Part shown: in pieces, positions 1 to 11,815 of the stretch
Position numbering within the stretch: position 1 is the stretch's first letter
Layout: each line of letters opens with the position of its first letter
Source: Edolisoma coerulescens
Taxonomy: Eukaryota > Chordata > Aves > Passeriformes > Campephagidae
Direction: 5' to 3'
Length of the DNA stretch: 64,000 nt
NCBI GenBank assembly: GCA_013397115.1
Contig: VWZW01004380.1
Location: 744,001-808,000, forward strand
Position numbers and translations under genes: made by a program
The notes under the pieces: generated by a model
Told to the model about the DNA's origin: nothing
Database searches by the model: none
Seen by the model: the letters and a program-made list of their open reading frames with translations, nothing else

Positions 1-431
1 TGTCAGCCTTTGTGTCTACAACCCACGTCTAGACCTGAGGTGTAAAGAACCACCATAAATTCAAAGGAACAGGAGCAGAGCACCTGACGCCATCCTAAGT
101 TTTCATTTATTTCTAACTTGTCGAGGACTCTCTTGGTAGAAGTCACCGCAGAGGCAGCCAAGGGCTTCAAAAAATGAAAAGAATAATAGGGGGCTTGGGG
201 TCACAGCACAGAGGGATGAGGTGATTCCTCAGGAGACACAAATACGTAGAGATGAATATCAGGAGATCCTCAGATGTTATTGCATTTTAAGGATATTTTT
301 ACCTTTTCCCTGAGAGGCACTAAATTGGTGTCCTCTAAACCAGAATGGTCTGACAGTGCTTCATGTTTCTGAGAACATTGTTCAAAGTATGCAGTCCTCC
401 TCTCTGGTTAAGGGATGACCTGGAAGCATAG
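1..431. other. Unannotated noncoding stretch
   Basis: I see no repeat, RNA gene or credible open frame here. The DNA is of mixed composition and runs up to the tail of the first CR1 copy. Confidence 0.5.
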
Positions 432-670
432 ATCATAGAATATCCTGAGTTGGAAGTGACCCACAAGGATAATCTGGTCCTGCAGAGGACAACTCTGAAA
501 ATCACACCTGAGAGTGTTGTCCAAATACTTCTTGAACTCTGTCAGGCTTGGTGCTGTGACCACTGGCCTGGGGAGCCTGTTCCAGTGCCCAACCACCCTC
601 TGGGTGATGAACCTTTCCCTAGTATCCAACCTAAACCTTCCCTCACACAGCTTCAGGCTGTTACACAACA
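432..670 (-). mobile_element. CR1 LINE 3' fragment, ATATCCTGAG-tail subfamily
   Basis: This is a 5'-truncated CR1 retrotransposon copy read on the minus strand. Its 3' tail lies at the left edge as ATCATAGAATATCCTGAG, the reverse complement of the CR1 tail. CR1 is the main avian LINE, and it moves by target-primed reverse transcription using its own ORF2 protein. The minus strand of 408-671 still reads as the ORF2 C-terminus: a FRLD block near residue 14, then VVGHWNRLP, PSLTEFKKYLD and NTL. That is the order seen in intact CR1 ORF2 proteins. No endonuclease or RT domain remains, so the copy is dead. The tail subfamily matches 1,851 and 30,905. Confidence 0.88.
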
Positions 671-1850
671 CAGCCTTGACATCCCAACCTGTCAGGACCT
701 ACAGCAAGTCCTCCAGCAGGACTTGAGAAGGGCTGATTTGGCATATGACTGTTTGAAAAGAGTAAAGGAAATAAGTTAAATTTACCAAAGTTTCTTAATG
801 CAATGAATCTTATGCAAATACAGTGGTATATGTGTAAATGTATAAAATGGATCCTTGGATAAAACTTTGGAATCTGTTGATTGATTTCAAAGGATATTCA
901 AGACATTTGGTGTCTGCAGGTTTGAACTCCACAGCTGGATGAAAGGGATTTTCATTCTCTCCTTCCCCTCTCAACGCAGAGCATAAGCTTAACCTTGGTT
1001 AGGCATCAGCAAATTCACACCTTGCAAAGAAGTCTGCTGAGAACAGAAAAAACCTGTGACTTCCCTTGCTATTGACATTTAGGTTCTGCCGTCTGACTCC
1101 CTGCTACTTTTTCAAAGTGAGAAAATTATCTGGTTTTCACATCAATGTTTTTTTAATGAAAACTCAGAGTGTGACTTTCGGTGGTGCTAAAATCAGTCTG
1201 GCAAAGCCCAGGGAAAGCTCTGGAGGGCAGAAGTCCTCCTGCTAACGCTGGTGATGGTGGGACCCATGGAGAAGTCTGCCTGGGACTGCTTTCTTTAAAA
1301 GCCAAAAAACCTGAGAACTGAAACAAACAAAAAAATCCAAAGAAAAAATGTCACAGTTGCTGCATTTGGTTGGGTATTTTTGGTCAAATCTTTTCTTGTT
1401 AGAACAGCGTGACCCCTTTCCCTTCCACGGGGATTCCCAGGCATGGTGGGGAACTTTGCCTGGCTCTGAAGGAATACGTTTGTTTTTCTGCATCCTTTAT
1501 TGTTTGTAAAAACGACAGACCCGCCTTTCTCTCAGACACAGCAAATGTCAGTAATCTGGTTTTTATTTGGCGGAGAACCTGAGAGCGGTGGTTGGCAAAG
1601 CCGTTCTTTTGCTTCCCATCTGAAATGTCACATGGCAAATTGTAGCGCTCGAGCACAACCTCAGCTTGACAGCTCTGGCAGAAGAAAAAGGGCCAACAGC
1701 ATGAGGCTCCACCACATTCCCTCAGAAGTGCTGTCAAACCCTGCTTGATCCCTCTTGCATGGGTGAGGCTGAAGGGTTGCTGTGCCTGGGAGCGTCGCTT
1801 CTTGGCCGAGGGTGTAAATTCATACCAGTTTGGCTGCTGCTCTTGGGCAC
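671..1850. other. Unannotated noncoding stretch
   Basis: Mixed-composition DNA with short T and A runs near 1,148 and 1,325. Open frames at 1,242-1,493, 1,399-1,737 and 1,500-1,748 overlap one another on both strands and resemble no family I know, so I treat them as chance frames. Confidence 0.45.
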
Positions 1851-1880
1851 CACAGAATCAGAGAATATCCTGAGTAGGGG
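1851..1880 (-). mobile_element. CR1 tail scrap
   Basis: Thirty bases read CACAGAATCAGAGAATATCC and then TGAG, matching the extreme 3' end of the CR1 copy at 432 in the same orientation. Only the terminal repeats and the first bases of the 3' end survive. It is either a very short insertion or the remnant of a longer one broken by deletion. Confidence 0.55.
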
Positions 1881-4800
1881 AGCTTTTGTCCATTGTGAGC
1901 TGGAGGGGAAATGGAGGCATTAAAAATTGATGGGCAATGCAACTGGGGAACACCTTCAGGTCTCCTGGCAAGCCTGAATCCATCTTCACTCAAGCCCCTG
2001 CCTCGCTTCTCCGTATTTTAGAAAAACAAGCAAAGAGAAATGTTTCCACAATCAGGTCACAGCCTTAAGAGGATCAAGTAGGCTTCATGTTAGCTGTAAT
2101 TTCTGAATTTGAATGGATTTTCAGTGCAAATATCGACAATCTCCTGGGCACGTGAGCATCCTTGAGCATGTTTTTCAGCCTAATGCACTGAAAGGCAATG
2201 TGGAAGGATTGTAACCTCTGCACAGATGCTAATCCCAGTAGGCTGTGTTTGCCTTAGTGTTAGTGGAAAGCCTGGCTATCTTTTAATGTGTGCTTGTCAA
2301 AGTGCTTGTGTTACAGCTGGGACACTTGCCTGGATCTAGCCCACGCAGCCTCCGTGTTTGCAGAAAGGATGGAAATGCAACCCCTATACCTGCTTTGTCT
2401 AAATTTCTGTAATCTTTTTTTTCCTGCCCCTTCTGTCATTTCCATTTCAGCCAAACTCAACTTTCTTCAAGCCAGGGCACCATTAACAGTGAACCGATGG
2501 AAAAAATGACTCTGCTTTTTGCCACCTGCAGACAGCAATTCTCACAGCCACTGGGTTAGAGGAGGAAGCAGCAGAAAAGTGATAATTCTGGGTTGGAAAG
2601 GTTGCAGGAGGAACCACTCCTCCAGGGTAGGAAGTGAAACATGAATTCTTGATATGTCAGTGTTGATGTTCCAGCACTGATGCCTCCTTCCCATCCTTGT
2701 TTAAATTGAGCAAATCCTCCACCAAATTTCTCAGCCACCGGAGCTTGTGTCTTAACCCTCTACACCAGGTACTTCTGCTCCTTTGGTGAAGCAATTATTG
2801 CCTCATGTTCCTCTGGGGCTGCAACATCTCAATGAGGTTTCCTGACTCAGATATCACATTCACGGGCATGACAAGCGACCCGGATTTCTCCAGCTTGCAG
2901 AAGTCCCAGAAACCGCTGTGTGTTGACTAGTGGATACTTTTTCTTTCTGGGAGAGATAAAAAAATTTAAAAACACGAGAAAAACACCCCATAACAACACA
3001 CCAAAAACACCCAACCCCAAAGCCTTTGCAATAGTTCTGATTCAAATATTTTTTTTTAAATTTAGCTTTTCCTCCAGCAGATGCTAAAAATGGAGCACTT
3101 AGCTCTTCAAGAAGAGTCATTTAATAGCTGGACCAGCACTTGGAATTCACTTGAAGGCACTGACTAATTCAGCACATGAGCGAAACTGAAGTTCACTCAT
3201 ACATGGTAACGCCTTTCTTTTTCCCACACTCATCAAAACCTTGTTTGCCTACTTCACAGATTCCCCAGGTATTAATAGCCAGTGAAGGCTTCAGAACAGA
3301 AAGAGCTGGGTCCAGAGACTCTGAGGTTGCACTTGCATGTAAAAGAGATGGGGGAGGCTATGAAGGGAACTCTACCACCACCGCAGATATTCTGTTTTCT
3401 TACAGCTGCCCTCCTACACAGCTGAAGCTCAGTCCTGCTTTCTCAGGCACAGGGCAGAGTCCAGGGCTCTCCTCTGGGCTGAGAACATTGTTAAATCCTT
3501 GCAGGCACCACAATCTGGAATGGCATTTTAACCACATCAGGGAAGGCAGGATGGGTCTCCCAGGGCAGGGCTTCTTCACATGCGGTCCCTGCACTACTGG
3601 TGGTCCCCAGCGTGCCTGAAGGTGGTCTGCAGGATGATTGCAATTAAGAAAATGAAACCATACACATTGCATTCCCATGCAGGCGAGCCAGCAATCAGAA
3701 AGGAGATGAAGTAACAGTAGCAAATAAAGATTTTGAGTTTGAGGTCCTGGTGATGGTTCCTTCATTAATGTTGTCCTCAAATTTTGTGCTTTTTTTGTGA
3801 AAGAAGGTGAATTGAGCATTTGGTTTAGGGAGGTTGGTGTGGGGCAGCTGGTTGCCCCACTTCATCTGGCACTGGAAACCAGGGCTGGTCCATGCTGCAA
3901 GAGCCCTGCTCCTGCCAGAAGTTACCTGCAGCCAACCCCACATACCTATTCAAAGCACCTTCGTTTTCCTCATTACAGGACATTCTTGCATAATCTTCCT
4001 TGTATGATAAGGAACAGTACCTACTTTCTATCTCACGCCCAGGCCTCCAGACTTAGCCAGGCCTAAGGAAAGGACTATTCTGCGTAACCAGCTCCACCTG
4101 GGAGTGTAGACACATCCTAAGGACATGATACTATCTGGGTGGGGGGAGAGGGTGTTGCCTCAGGCATCCAGCACTGGTGCTCACAGGCTGGTGTGGAGAC
4201 AGCAATTGGAAAAGGGTGAGAAACTCAGAAATTTCTCTGTGCCTCAGAGGAATTTCCTCTTTGGTCCTGTGAGAGAAAAACCCCCCACAGTGCTTCATTT
4301 CTTTTGTTTGGGGTGGCTTTGCTGTTTACTCTGGGGAGTATTATCGAATGGTGCTGCTGAAAACTGACTGGGAGAAGGGGGCTTGCCTACCTTTACCTCA
4401 ATAACGAAGTGTCTGGATTACCAACTGAACCTCAAATAAATTGACCTGACACCATTCAAACCAGCAGAGTCCCAAGGCTGTACAGGGGGTAGTTCTCTGG
4501 CCCCAGCCATTTGTTCTCCTATGAGATCTACAGGATCTCACTTGTCTGGTCCTGCATTCACTACTATGTAGATGTTCTCAGTATCTATGAAAGTATTGAT
4601 GGGGTTTAGCTCACACTGCTTTGATGAAACCTTAAAGTTTGGTAAAATAATGAGCACCTGGAGCAGGATCTGGCCTTTCCCAGGAGATTTGGTTGCATTC
4701 AGTGATTAATGTGAAAGAAACAAGTGGGTCCTGGGATGGCTGAGGCAAGGGATGAATGAATCAATTTGCAGTTGGGAGCGTGGTGGGGGGTAACAGGGCT

Positions 4801-4969
4801 GTTTTTTCCTTGCAGAAGTGCTTCAGGTGATCCAACACAGACCTGCACTGTTCAGGAGGCAATAGCAACTTGTCTTTAAGCTTTAAACTGGAAAGAATTC
4901 TACTTTTAGTCCTCATGGGCTGTGGTTTAATACTGGTGGTGGCAGTGAGCGAAGCCCTCTGATGATTTC
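1881..4969. other. Unannotated noncoding stretch
   Basis: About 3 kb with no recognisable repeat. The 147- and 139-residue frames at 3,176-3,619 (+) and 3,400-3,819 (-) overlap on opposite strands and have no domain, signal peptide or repeat that I can name. A C-rich, A-rich patch lies near 2,985-3,020. I found no splice-bounded exon that I trust. Confidence 0.45.
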
Positions 4970-5065
4970 CTCTCCATTTCATGGAAGGTGGAGGCAGGCA
5001 AATGTTAAGTGACTTTCCCAAGGTCATGTAGGAAATCAGTAGGGCAGGAGTCGGGTCATCAGAGC
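4970..5065 (-). mobile_element. MIR / CORE-SINE-like relic
   Basis: On the plus strand this reads CCATTTCATGG, then a GAGGCAGGC block, then GTTAAGTGACTTTCCCAAGG, TCATGTAGG and AAATCAGTAGGGCAGGAGTC. In order and spacing this matches the reverse complement of the MIR core, the conserved CTTGGGCAAGTCACTTAAC segment. MIR and related CORE-SINEs are tRNA-derived SINEs that were active in early amniotes, so copies in birds are old and diverged. No A/B box half can be recognised. Confidence 0.55.
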
Positions 5066-5095
5066 ATCCTTTCTTCAGAATTTAACAAGAAGTGG

Positions 5096-5145
5096 ACCAG
5101 ACATGCAGAGAAAGAACGGGACTTGCCCAAGGTTGCGGGATCATC
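5096..5145 (-). mobile_element. Second MIR-like core, adjacent
   Basis: The plus strand reads GCAGAGAAAGAACGGGACTT, then GCCCAAGGTTGCGGGAT. This is again the MIR core pattern (cagagag-gttaag-gacttgcccaaggt), in the same orientation as the relic ending near 5,065. It could be a second old insertion or a duplication of the first. The match is short. Confidence 0.35.
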
Positions 5146-5542
5146 CCATCTCCTGAGGCCCTGGCAGCAAGATTATCACTCACTTCCCGTGTTTTCACTG
5201 CAAAAGGTGAATGGGAAGGGGTGTGTGGGGGAAACAAGCCGGTTGCTATTAATTCAGTTGAGCTTGACTGGACATGCACAAGCAATCTGGAGAAGGAAAT
5301 AGCTCTAGTTCTGTCTGGTTCAGCAGAAACTCCGCCCACTGAAGCTTTCCGGCAGGAAATCAAGTTACAAACATTAAATGATCTGAGCAAATTCTCATAC
5401 ACTGATCCTACCCTGGGGACAGGACACTTTTGCGAGCTGCTTATTGAGGCTGTAGTTTGAGATACCTTAACCCTTTCTTCAGTGGCACTTTGAGGGCATC
5501 ACTGTTTCTTGTGCTGGCCAGGGAGGAGAGATCACAAGCAAG

Positions 5543-5560
5543 AAAAAAAAAAAAAAAAAA
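5543..5560. repeat. Poly(A) run, 18 bases
   Basis: An uninterrupted run of 18 A. No AATAAA signal lies immediately upstream and I see no flanking target-site duplication, so a simple homopolymer is more likely than a retrocopy tail. Confidence 0.85.
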
Positions 5561-6453
5561 GATTTACAGCTGTTGGGAGTTATTCTTCATCAATAAAGAA
5601 GCCCTGAAATCTGTATTTATGTGGAGAAAAAAAGGGGAAGGCTGGGGAGTCATTCTTCTACTTGCTTTTCCTACTGAAAAATTGAGATCTGTTGACAATA
5701 TGTTTCCTGGAACACCCTAAAGATGACCAAAAAACGTGTGGTTTCTGGCACCAGCCTTTCTGTGCAAGTGAAACCTCTGAATGGAGAAAGGAACCAAATT
5801 GTACTTGGACTGTTTCAGACCCTTTGTTTTTCATTAGGAGAAATGCCTGAGAAACAATGAGTTGTCATCGTAAAAATCCACCTACTGCTTCAGCTAAGGG
5901 TTAAGATAAGTTGTAATCTGCATTTAAATGATATAATGAACCTTAAGGAAATAAACCTTGACGCTTGGTAATAGCCCCGAGATTTAAAACGAAAAAAGCA
6001 CAGAGAGGAGGGGAGCTTTTCTTCTCACGGAATAGGAAGCAAAAAGAAGCACAGCTCATATTTTTCTCTTTATCCAATTACCGGTAATGTGGATGAATGT
6101 CTGACACTGAGGAAAGAGGGGAGGTGGAAATTGCCTGCAGAGACAGTGAGGCTGTTTTTCACATGCTGGCTGGTTTGGGGGGTTGCAGCCCCTCAGCACA
6201 TTGCTGGAGAGTGGGAGGGTGGGGATGGCCCCTGCAAACAGCGCTTCCCTCCCGAGCCAGCCGTGTCTCAGGTTTCCTTTCTTTTTGCTCGAGGAAGCAG
6301 AGCATCTCCCGATGAAGGTCACAGCTTTGATCCCCACGGCTCGCTCTCGTGTTTATGGATGGCCATTATTAGTAACACAGGGTAGTGCATGCACTGCTCC
6401 GTGCCTGCCCTTGTCTGACTGCAAGGGAGCAGGGGCAGGATAACAAAAGAAAG

Positions 6454-6462
6454 TATAAATAG
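6454..6462 (+). promoter_or_regulatory. TATA-box-like site
   Basis: TATAAATAG is a full match to the vertebrate TATA consensus. G-rich DNA lies 20-35 bases upstream and a CpG-containing patch about 100-200 bases upstream. A start site would fall near 6,485-6,490. No downstream exon is recognisable, so this may be a chance match. Confidence 0.18.
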
Positions 6463-6970
6463 AGCCTTTTTAAAAGCCTGTTAAATGGGAAGAGACTTTT
6501 AGGGAGGAGAGAGAAAGAATGAGACATGTTACCATAGGAACTGCCAATAGTTTATTTAAGAAGGGCAAAGAAACAAACACCACAAAAAGATGAAGCCAAG
6601 AGGACTTGGGGATTACTGAAGGAATATGTCAGGATACAGACAGGAAGGGCCAGGTAAGAGCAGTGAGCTTCTACTAAAGCTGTGCTGAAAAAATTCGTCT
6701 CACTTTTCCTCTAGCAAAGTGGTCTGGAAAATTTTACTATGAAATGTGTGTTTCCAGTTAGGGAAACTGCATTTCCAGGTTTTTTGAGGGAGGTGGAGGC
6801 TGGAGAAAGGCATGAGAACAAATGTCACATTGGTGAAATCATCAGGAGCAAAGGGCCATGTTACCTCTGACTAATCTGAACCCACTTAGTGCAAACTCAT
6901 GCTTTTGGTCACCCTGATGTTAGAGGAATAGCAGAGGATATTCTGATGTGTTAACGATGAGCAATATTTT

Positions 6971-6990
6971 TGATGATGATGATGATGATG
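6971..6990. repeat. (TGA)n microsatellite
   Basis: Six to seven copies of TGA/GAT directly abut the 5' truncation point of the CR1 copy that starts at 6,991. The adjacency may reflect the insertion site. Confidence 0.85.
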
Positions 6991-7142
6991 TGGTTGCCCC
7001 ATCCCTGGAAGTGTTCAAGGCAAGGCTGGATGGGACCCTGAGCCATCTGGTCTGGTGGAAGGTGTCCCTGCCCATGGCAGGGAGTTGGAACAGGATGATC
7101 TTTAAGGTCCCTTCCAATGCAAACCATTCTATGGGTCTATTA
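6991..7142 (+). mobile_element. CR1 3' end, common type
   Basis: The last ~150 bases of a CR1 element, running from GTTGCCCCATCCCTGGAAGT to AAACCATTCTATGGG. The plus frame reads APSLEVFKARLDG, WKVSLPMAG and NRMIFKVPSN, which is the translated ORF2 end and beyond in CR1. The 5' edge is the TGA repeat. The ATTCTATG tail is reduced to about one copy. Confidence 0.9.
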
Positions 7143-8037
7143 TTTTCTGTTATTTATTGTTCCTTTTCCTCCACAGGAAAGCTCTCACTGGGTCAGGAGC
7201 AAATACCGAAGAGTGAGAATGCTGGCAGCTGTGATGGCCAATGATGCTGTCTGTCTTCCTTATCCCAGCTGCTGTCTTCACTTCTCAAATGTTTACTCTG
7301 GGATTATGTATTTTGTAGGTAAAACAGCTGGCTGTAACAACTCACCTTCATTTTTCCCGTGCCCAGAAGATGCATCCTGCCTGAAAACCACCTTGTGCAA
7401 AATGCTGCACATTCATAGAGCGGAAAGATGCTTTTCTGCCCTGAAGAGAACTCAACACCAGAAAAGAAAAAGCAGATAGAAGATCAGGTGTGATGGTACT
7501 CAGAAAAATTGCAACGGGCCTGTCCCACTCTTGATTTTAAAAGCTCAAAGACCAGAAGCAACTCAAAAGTCCCTGCAGTTGGGGTGTATATTGCTGTTTT
7601 GTTTTTAATCTTTTAGTTTCTAAATCAATGTAAGGATTTCCCAGTTCCTGACTTGTAATATTGAAAACTTCAGGTCTGGTACTACTGGAAGGGTTCAAAT
7701 GACAGAGAAGCCACAAAGAGAGAGCAAGTGTCACTGTGAAGAGAGCTAAGAATTGCAAAAATTGTTATTTCTTCTAAGAACTGCACGGACAACTTTATCA
7801 GGGAGAGAGAAACAGTTGCAAAAGCCTCCTGCCTCTCTGCGGTGGAGGGAGGACACTGGAACTTCCCATCCTTTTTGGCTTCATGATACCATGTAAAGCA
7901 AATTGTGTGTTTGCACAACAGAGCAGAAGACTTTCTGTTGGGTTTCTATCAAGAGGCCCCTTCCTCTCACTGGAAAGGAGGCAGATTGTTTTTAAAGCTG
8001 TGAAGTATGAGCTGAAAGCCCTATTTCTCCTTAGAGT
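7143..8037. other. Unannotated noncoding stretch
   Basis: No recognisable repeat. The frame at 7,117-7,479 (+, 120 residues) begins inside the CR1 tail and resembles no known protein. Confidence 0.45.
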
Positions 8038-8175
8038 AATCATAGAATAATTTGAGCTCGCAGGGTCCTTAAAGATCATCTCATTCTAACCCCTCTGCCA
8101 GGGGTAGGGACACCTTCCACTAGACCAGGTTACCTAAAGACCCATCCAACCTGGCCTTGAGCACTTCTAGATTCA
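8038..8175 (-). mobile_element. CR1 3' end, common type, diverged
   Basis: It starts with AATCATAGAATAATTTGAG and continues through GGTCCTTAAAGATCATCTCA, CTCTGCCAGGGGTAGGGACA, CTTCCACTAGACCAGGTTAC and CATCCAACCTGGCCTTGAGC. Similarity fades near GCACTTCTAG. The insertion carries only the terminal ~135 bases of the element. Confidence 0.88.
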
Positions 8176-8208
8176 ATTTCTTTCTCCAACACCTCTCTGC
8201 TCACATTG

Positions 8209-8237
8209 CAGCAGCAGCACCACAGCAGCACCACCAC
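8209..8237. repeat. (CAG/CAC)n imperfect trinucleotide repeat
   Basis: Short interspersed CAG and CAC triplets (CAGCAGCAGCACCACAGCAG and so on), starting about 35 bases beyond the CR1 end. Confidence 0.75.
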
Positions 8238-11200
8238 GTTAGTGATCCCCTGGATGAAGTCTGAGGCACTGCTTGAAAGGCTGATGCTTCTGTGAGCCCA
8301 TTAACACAGACATGTTTGCTGGGGGATGGAAATAACTTCATCCAAAAAATGCCTTAGGTTACCTAACTCAGGCCAATTTTTGCGCGAAGCCAAACCTATG
8401 GGTGGCATATTTATTTTTAGGTTTTGAGCTAAATTCTCTTCATTTTCTTCCCCAGAGCAAGAGGTGAATCAGAACCCGACTGCTCCACTTTCTGCATTTC
8501 CCTGACCCTATGGAGAGTTATCCCATATGCCCACCCATGCATGAGAAATTCAGGGTGAGCATTTTCGGGAGGTTTCACACAGCCTTTGATGTCTACCAGC
8601 CTGGGAAATTGGTCCTCCTCCTGCTTCCCAGCTTGGAAGGTCTCACTGTGGTATCTGCAAGAGATAACGCTCCCTTTCGCAGTCTGCACTCTGGGTCAGT
8701 CTGACTGTTTTCTGTGGGACTGCAAAAGGGATATTTCCCTCCAGATATTGCAGAAGGGCCCTCTTGGAGAGGCTGGCCAGCCTGCAGAGCTGGGCAGTCC
8801 ACGCCACTCCTCCCTTCTCACAGAGATTGAGTTATGCCAGGCTTTGACCTAAGTGAAACTGCTGACGGTCATAGGGATTTGACTAATCTCCTTAGGTCGC
8901 TGTGAAATTTGTGATTCCTTTTAGGGAATAGAATTTTTTTCATGGTTTTCTTTTTTTCCCTTCGGGCTAACTTGCGATGTAAAAATAAACTGGAGCCCAC
9001 GGTGGGAGATTAATTTCCTCCTGAACTCAGGAAGGGCAGTCAGTCAACGCAAGATCCTCCTTGGCCCATCCCAGGAGGATGCTGCTCCTGGATTCATTCC
9101 TGGAGCCAGCTGCTGTCCGACCTTGCTGTAAGACTTCCTTCCCCAACGCTCTCCTCCTGGCCCTGCTGTAGCCCCGTGGGGTCTGAGTGCAGCCCCTGGG
9201 CACAGCCCAAGACATTTCCTTCCCTCCTGGCTCTGCTCTGCCTCAGAGCCCTCAACTAGCAATACTTCTGGGGGTGGGGAGCTGAAATGATAAAACCCTA
9301 ATTTCTAGCCATATTTGATCTATCTCCAAGTGAAGGGAGAGCCCCTGTCTCCACAGGTATCCAACATCCAGGGGCTTGAGAGTAATTTTGTCTCCATTTT
9401 CATGGCTCAGAGAGCCTCTTTGCAGCCTCCTCCCAGGGTAATTGTGTCCTTTCTGTGCAGAATCCCCCGTTCCTGTGGTTTTCCCATCAGTCCTGCTTCC
9501 AGCATGTTCCTGCCCTTTCCAGAACGTGGGAGAGTTTGCCTCATGCCCATGATACATCTCCTACTTGATCAGCATTAGCCCACCTTTCCTGGCTCTCTGA
9601 TCCTTCCTGACCCCAATTACATTTAAGGGCAGTTTAATGATAAATTCCTCAGACACCCTGAGAAGAGCTGCAGTTTGGCATTGTACTCTTGTACCCAAAG
9701 CTCTGCAGAAACCCTAGACCTTTGTGGAGGTTTGTACACGGGTGACAAAGAAACCTCCACAAACCCCTCAATGCATATGGTTGCTGCACAATGCTTGTAT
9801 TAGTCAAATAATTAAGAGTTGGTTGCTCACACAAATGTCAGAGCCTGGCTCATTTTTTTGCTGTGCTCCAGGGGTTCCTGTTTCTGGACATTCCCATGGA
9901 TTAAATTGAGCGAGCTGGCAGGGAAGAAGCAGTCTCTGAATGTTGGCATGAAAAGCCCTACCACAAATTCAGCTGTCATTGTCCTTCTGCTTTGAAAGTT
10001 TTAAGCCCTTCAATTAGGGAGAAATGACAATACCCAGAGAGGGATTCCTTTGCTCTTATTTTGGCATGTAGAGTTGAGATGTCTGGCTTTGGATGAACTA
10101 GTCACCGTCAGCTCCCTTCATTGCAAATGCAGAGAAATAGGAAGAACCAGAGTGTGATTCAATCTACAATAGTGTCTGAGAGAGGTCAGATGAATCACAG
10201 ACTGTAAAAGAAGCTGAATCTGCGTGGCCAGACATAAGATTCTACATTTTAGAGGTCTGAATTTAAGTGGAATGAATTCCACTCCCGTGACTCAGGCGGT
10301 GGATCGTGCTGCAATGACAAATTGACCATGCTGAGTAATGCAGCTCTGATTTCGTGACTTACTTTCACCTCTGCCTCTTTTCCTTGCCTGTGTAAAGGTG
10401 CAGCACTGTCACCTTTATTGATGATTCATTTCTTGGCCCTCAGTGGCAGGACTGTGCCAGGCAGCATCTAGCTGGGCATGGAGCATGTGCTTGTCTTCTG
10501 GGGATGCAACTGTGTGGCCTTATCTTGTGCTTCCAGGTAGCCTCATTTTCTCTTTTCTAAGACAAGACATCTTTGAATTAATAAAAGTGCTGAAGCATAA
10601 AGTCACAGGCAAAGTCTGAAGAACTCAAGACTGCAATGCTGAGAGGTCAAGCACAGGCTGTGGGCTCATGGTAGCTGACGAAGCTGGGGAGAGGGCCTGG
10701 GATAAGGGCAAGGAGGGGAATGTGGTGGGGGTGAACATGTGAACATGATTAATTAAAAGCACAAGATAACATGAGAAAATGTTGGACTCATGAAAAGTGG
10801 GGCTGAAAGGTGGACTTGAGGCCACCACGTAATCTACCCAAACACAGGGGGTCACATCTGGGTTCCTAAAACCAAGTAATGAAAGAGGTGATTTTGCTGG
10901 AGACTTTCCTGCTTGTTTCCTGATCCTTGGATCTGTGTCCAGGGCTTCACATGGTTTATTGTGCAACGAGCGGGGTTGCCTCCCTGTGAGCTGCAGCGAT
11001 GAGGATTTTATTCTCACAGTGCATTACTAGAAGTTCTTTTAACGTTTTCCCTAGAAGTCCCTGGCTAGGTTATCCCTAGAAATCACCAGCTGGGAAGCAG
11101 GATTAACAAGCAGTTGTGTCCTCCTTCTCTGAACCTCAAGGGCATGTCATTGACGCCACTCTGCTCCAGGGCCCTGCTTCCCCGGTGGGAATCTGTTTCT

Positions 11201-11610
11201 TGTTCCCTGTGATATGTGGCAATCCTCTGCGTTTGAAATAGATGTGCCAGACTGTGACAGGGAAAAGTGCCTCGGGCAGGGCAGATTGGAGAGAGCTGGC
11301 AGGGACCAGAGTCACAGGGTGTCTCTTGAGAGGCATTTCTGTGTCTCTTGAGAGGCATTTCTGCCTCTCTTGCTTCTTCTGACAGGGAGAGGAGGACACG
11401 GCTCAGGGCTGTGCTCTCTCTGAGCCAAGGACATGGAGAAGCTGTGCTTGTGCCTCTGGGGATGTGTTCAGAGCAGGAATACGATGCAAACAAGAGGACA
11501 GCAGAACCTGTCTAGGTGCTGGTACCAGGTAGCACTGTCCAGGAAGAGAAGGTGGTTTTGCAACAGGTATTAATGGGCTCAAATTCAGATGTAACCTGCT
11601 CAGTGAGGAG
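8238..11610. other. Unannotated noncoding stretch with local tandem duplication
   Basis: About 3.4 kb without a clear transposon. A weak MIR-like plus-strand segment may lie at 10,505-10,565 (ACTGTGTGGCC followed by AGCCTCATTTTCTC). A 22-bp tandem duplication sits at 11,319-11,362. Frames of 130-136 residues at 10,625-11,017 and 11,083-11,493 (both minus) show no family features. Confidence 0.4.
11319..11362. repeat. 22-bp perfect tandem duplication
   Basis: Two adjacent copies of a 22-base unit (GTGTCTCTTGAGAGGCATTT + CT), at 11,319-11,340 and 11,341-11,362. The lack of divergence implies a recent duplication by slippage or repair. Confidence 0.9.
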
Positions 11611-11815
11611 CCTCTGGCAGGCTGGAGGGGACACTTTCCCCTAGACCAGATTGCTCAAAGCCCTGTCCAACCTGGCCTTGAACACTTCCAGGGATGGGGC
11701 ATCCACAACTTCTCTGGGCAACCTGTGCTGGGGCTTCACCACCCTTACTGTTAAGAATTCTTTCCTAATGTCTACTCTAAACCTATTCTCGTTCAAATTA
11801 AAGCCACTTAAATGA
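11611..11815 (-). mobile_element. CR1 3' fragment lacking the tail
   Basis: The CR1 body is readable from CTCTGGCAGGCTGGAGGGGA through CTAGACCAGATTGCTCAAAG, TGGCCTTGAACACTTCCAGG, CATCCACAACTTCTCTGGGC and AATTCTTTCCTAATGTCTAC. The terminal ~60 bases and the ATTCTATG tail that should lie to its left are missing or unrecognisable. That is unusual for CR1 and suggests a later deletion or heavy decay. Confidence 0.85.

Larger units (their letters stand above)
5146..6970. other. Unannotated noncoding stretch with A-run and TATA-like site
   Basis: It includes an 18-base A run at 5,543-5,560 and a locally CpG-containing patch around 6,240-6,360. The 122- and 106-residue frames at 5,092-5,460 (+) and 5,082-5,402 (-) oppose each other and overlap the MIR-like relic, so I do not call them genes. 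Confidence 0.45.

Noticed and set aside
450..779. 109-codon plus frame over the first CR1
   Set aside because: It is the antisense of the CR1 ORF2 remnant; the meaningful reading is on the minus strand.
2298..2314. CAAAGTGCTTGTGTTAC, recalling the miR-17 family
   Set aside because: The match breaks after the seed region, and the flanks do not form a precursor-like hairpin.
10505..10565. Weak plus-strand MIR-like segment
   Set aside because: Two short phrases match, but the spacing between them is wrong and the CTTGGGCAAGT core is absent.
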